Assembly (NCBI GenBank): GCA_943913655.1
Contig: CALTZA010000001.1
Location: forward strand, 62,001-126,000
Length of the DNA: 64,000 bases
Direction of reading: 5' to 3'
From: an uncultured Francisella sp.
Lineage (GTDB): Bacteria; Pseudomonadota; Gammaproteobacteria; Burkholderiales; Neisseriaceae
The translations under genes and the position numbers were made by a program. The notes under the pieces were generated by a model. It made no database searches. It was not told the origin of the DNA and saw only the letters and a list, made by a program, of their open reading frames with translations. This document shows positions 63,405 through 64,000 of this stretch, piece by piece (the first letter of the stretch is position 1; every line of letters begins with the position of its first letter).

Positions 63405-64000
63405 TTAAGCGGGTAAATCCGCTAATACTTTCTTTAATACCTCTTTGTTTCTTCCCACCGTCAAAGCCTGTACTCTAAAGATGCACTGTAAATCTGCTTT
63501 GGCAGTATTAAAATCGTCATTAACAACTACATAATCATAGTTAACTGCCTGTTTAAGCTCTTGTTGCGCATTGCGTAAACGTGTTTCAATATCCAAAGGA
63601 TGATTGGTTTTACGAAGCTGCAAGCGTTCTCGTAAGATTTTAATCGGCCTATCAAAAGAAGGAAGAATATAGATTAATACCGCGTCTGGAAACTTCTCTT
63701 TAATTTGCTTAGCACCTTGCACATCTATCTCTAGCAATAAATTTTGCCCATTATCTAATTTACCTTGAATTTCTTGTTTGCTAGTACCATAATAATGACC
63801 ATGCACTTTGGCATATTCAATAAAATTTCCTTCTTCTATTAGATGCTTAAAAACATCTTCATCAATAAAATAATAACTTTTACCTTCACTTTCGCCAGGA
63901 CGTGGCAATCGCGTAGTATGAGAAATAGCTAGTTTTAACTGATCATTACCAGTTAAAACCTCGTGTAAAAGCGAGTTTTTACCTGCACCCGATGGTGCTG
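63405..64000 (-). CDS. gmk: Guanylate kinase, 5' end outside window
   Basis: Phosphorylates GMP to GDP. The frame is open to the window edge, so roughly the first 10-20 residues are missing. The P-loop reads APSGAGKNSLL: Asn replaces the Ser that normally follows the Lys. Other motifs are standard: SHTTRLPRPGE, YYFIDEDVF, VHGHYYGTS and the lid region RLQLRKTNHP. The substitution affects a usual Mg-coordinating position, though the next residue is Ser. It is the first visible gene of gmk-rpoZ-spoT. Confidence 0.94.
   Translation of the reverse strand, partial: APSGAGKNSLLHEVLTGNDQLKLAISHTTRLPRPGESEGKSYYFIDEDVFKHLIEEGNFIEYAKVHGHYYGTSKQEIQGKLDNGQNLLLEIDVQGAKQIKEKFPDAVLIYILPSFDRPIKILRERLQLRKTNHPLDIETRLRNAQQELKQAVNYDYVVVNDDFNTAKADLQCIFRVQALTVGRNKEVLKKVLADLPA

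Overview
The window is a compact, AT-rich bacterial chromosome segment, almost certainly from a betaproteobacterium. The evidence is the fadE-fadB-fadA set of Burkholderiales type, an aroQ-accB-accC-prmA run, a gmk-rpoZ-spoT run with a short beta-type omega subunit, a Cys-type KdsA and a DUF1841 protein. Two recognisable gene ruins (catalase katA and N-acetylglutamate synthase argA), a SpoT that has lost its regulatory C-terminus, and many overlapping genes suggest a host-associated or otherwise reducing genome. Genus cannot be assigned from the sequence alone.

Layout. 1-5.5 kb: hrpA (3' end outside the window), a small lipoprotein behind a near-consensus promoter, prfA, and the lemA/TPM membrane cluster. 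5.6-11.8 kb: leftward fatty-acid beta-oxidation set fadE-fadB-fadA. 12.2-15.5 kb: darP, tRNA-Phe, tRNA-fMet, tRNA-Ser, a TonB-like protein, iscX and a DUF1841 protein. 15.7-21 kb: rightward pyrG-kdsA-rlmB-htpG, with a heat-shock promoter before htpG. 21.2-30 kb: glutamate synthase gltBD, then feoABC behind a Fur-box-like site. 30.5-36.4 kb: metG and metF (divergent), ygfZ with two tandem DUF4442 hot-dog proteins, then the katA pseudogene. 36.4-41.9 kb: greA, a small lipoprotein, bfd, two bacterioferritin genes, dnaK and grpE. 42-49.5 kb: aceK-murI rightward; purC, a methyltransferase gene, comEC and the argA ruin leftward. 49.5-55.3 kb: prmA, accC, accB, aroQ, queA, ubiD. 55.5-64 kb: an autotransporter GDSL esterase, ffh, lipA-lipB-ybeD, a type IV pilin-like gene, spoT-rpoZ-gmk (gmk 5' end outside the window).

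How the genes fit together. Ferrous iron import (FeoABC), storage (two Bfr subunits with complementary active sites) and release (Bfd) are all present, and each locus carries a Fur-box-like site just downstream of its -10 element. The fad set and AceK, which controls flux into the glyoxylate bypass, point to use of fatty acids or acetate. GltBD supplies glutamate, but the first committed enzyme of arginine synthesis is dead here. ComEC and a pilin-like protein suggest DNA uptake capacity remains. The most notable observation is in SpoT: its hydrolase motifs are intact, several synthetase residues are replaced, and the lost C-terminal regulatory domain survives only as an out-of-frame trace beyond the stop codon. 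No cassette that looks like a wholly new defence or biosynthetic system was seen; most of the window is housekeeping.
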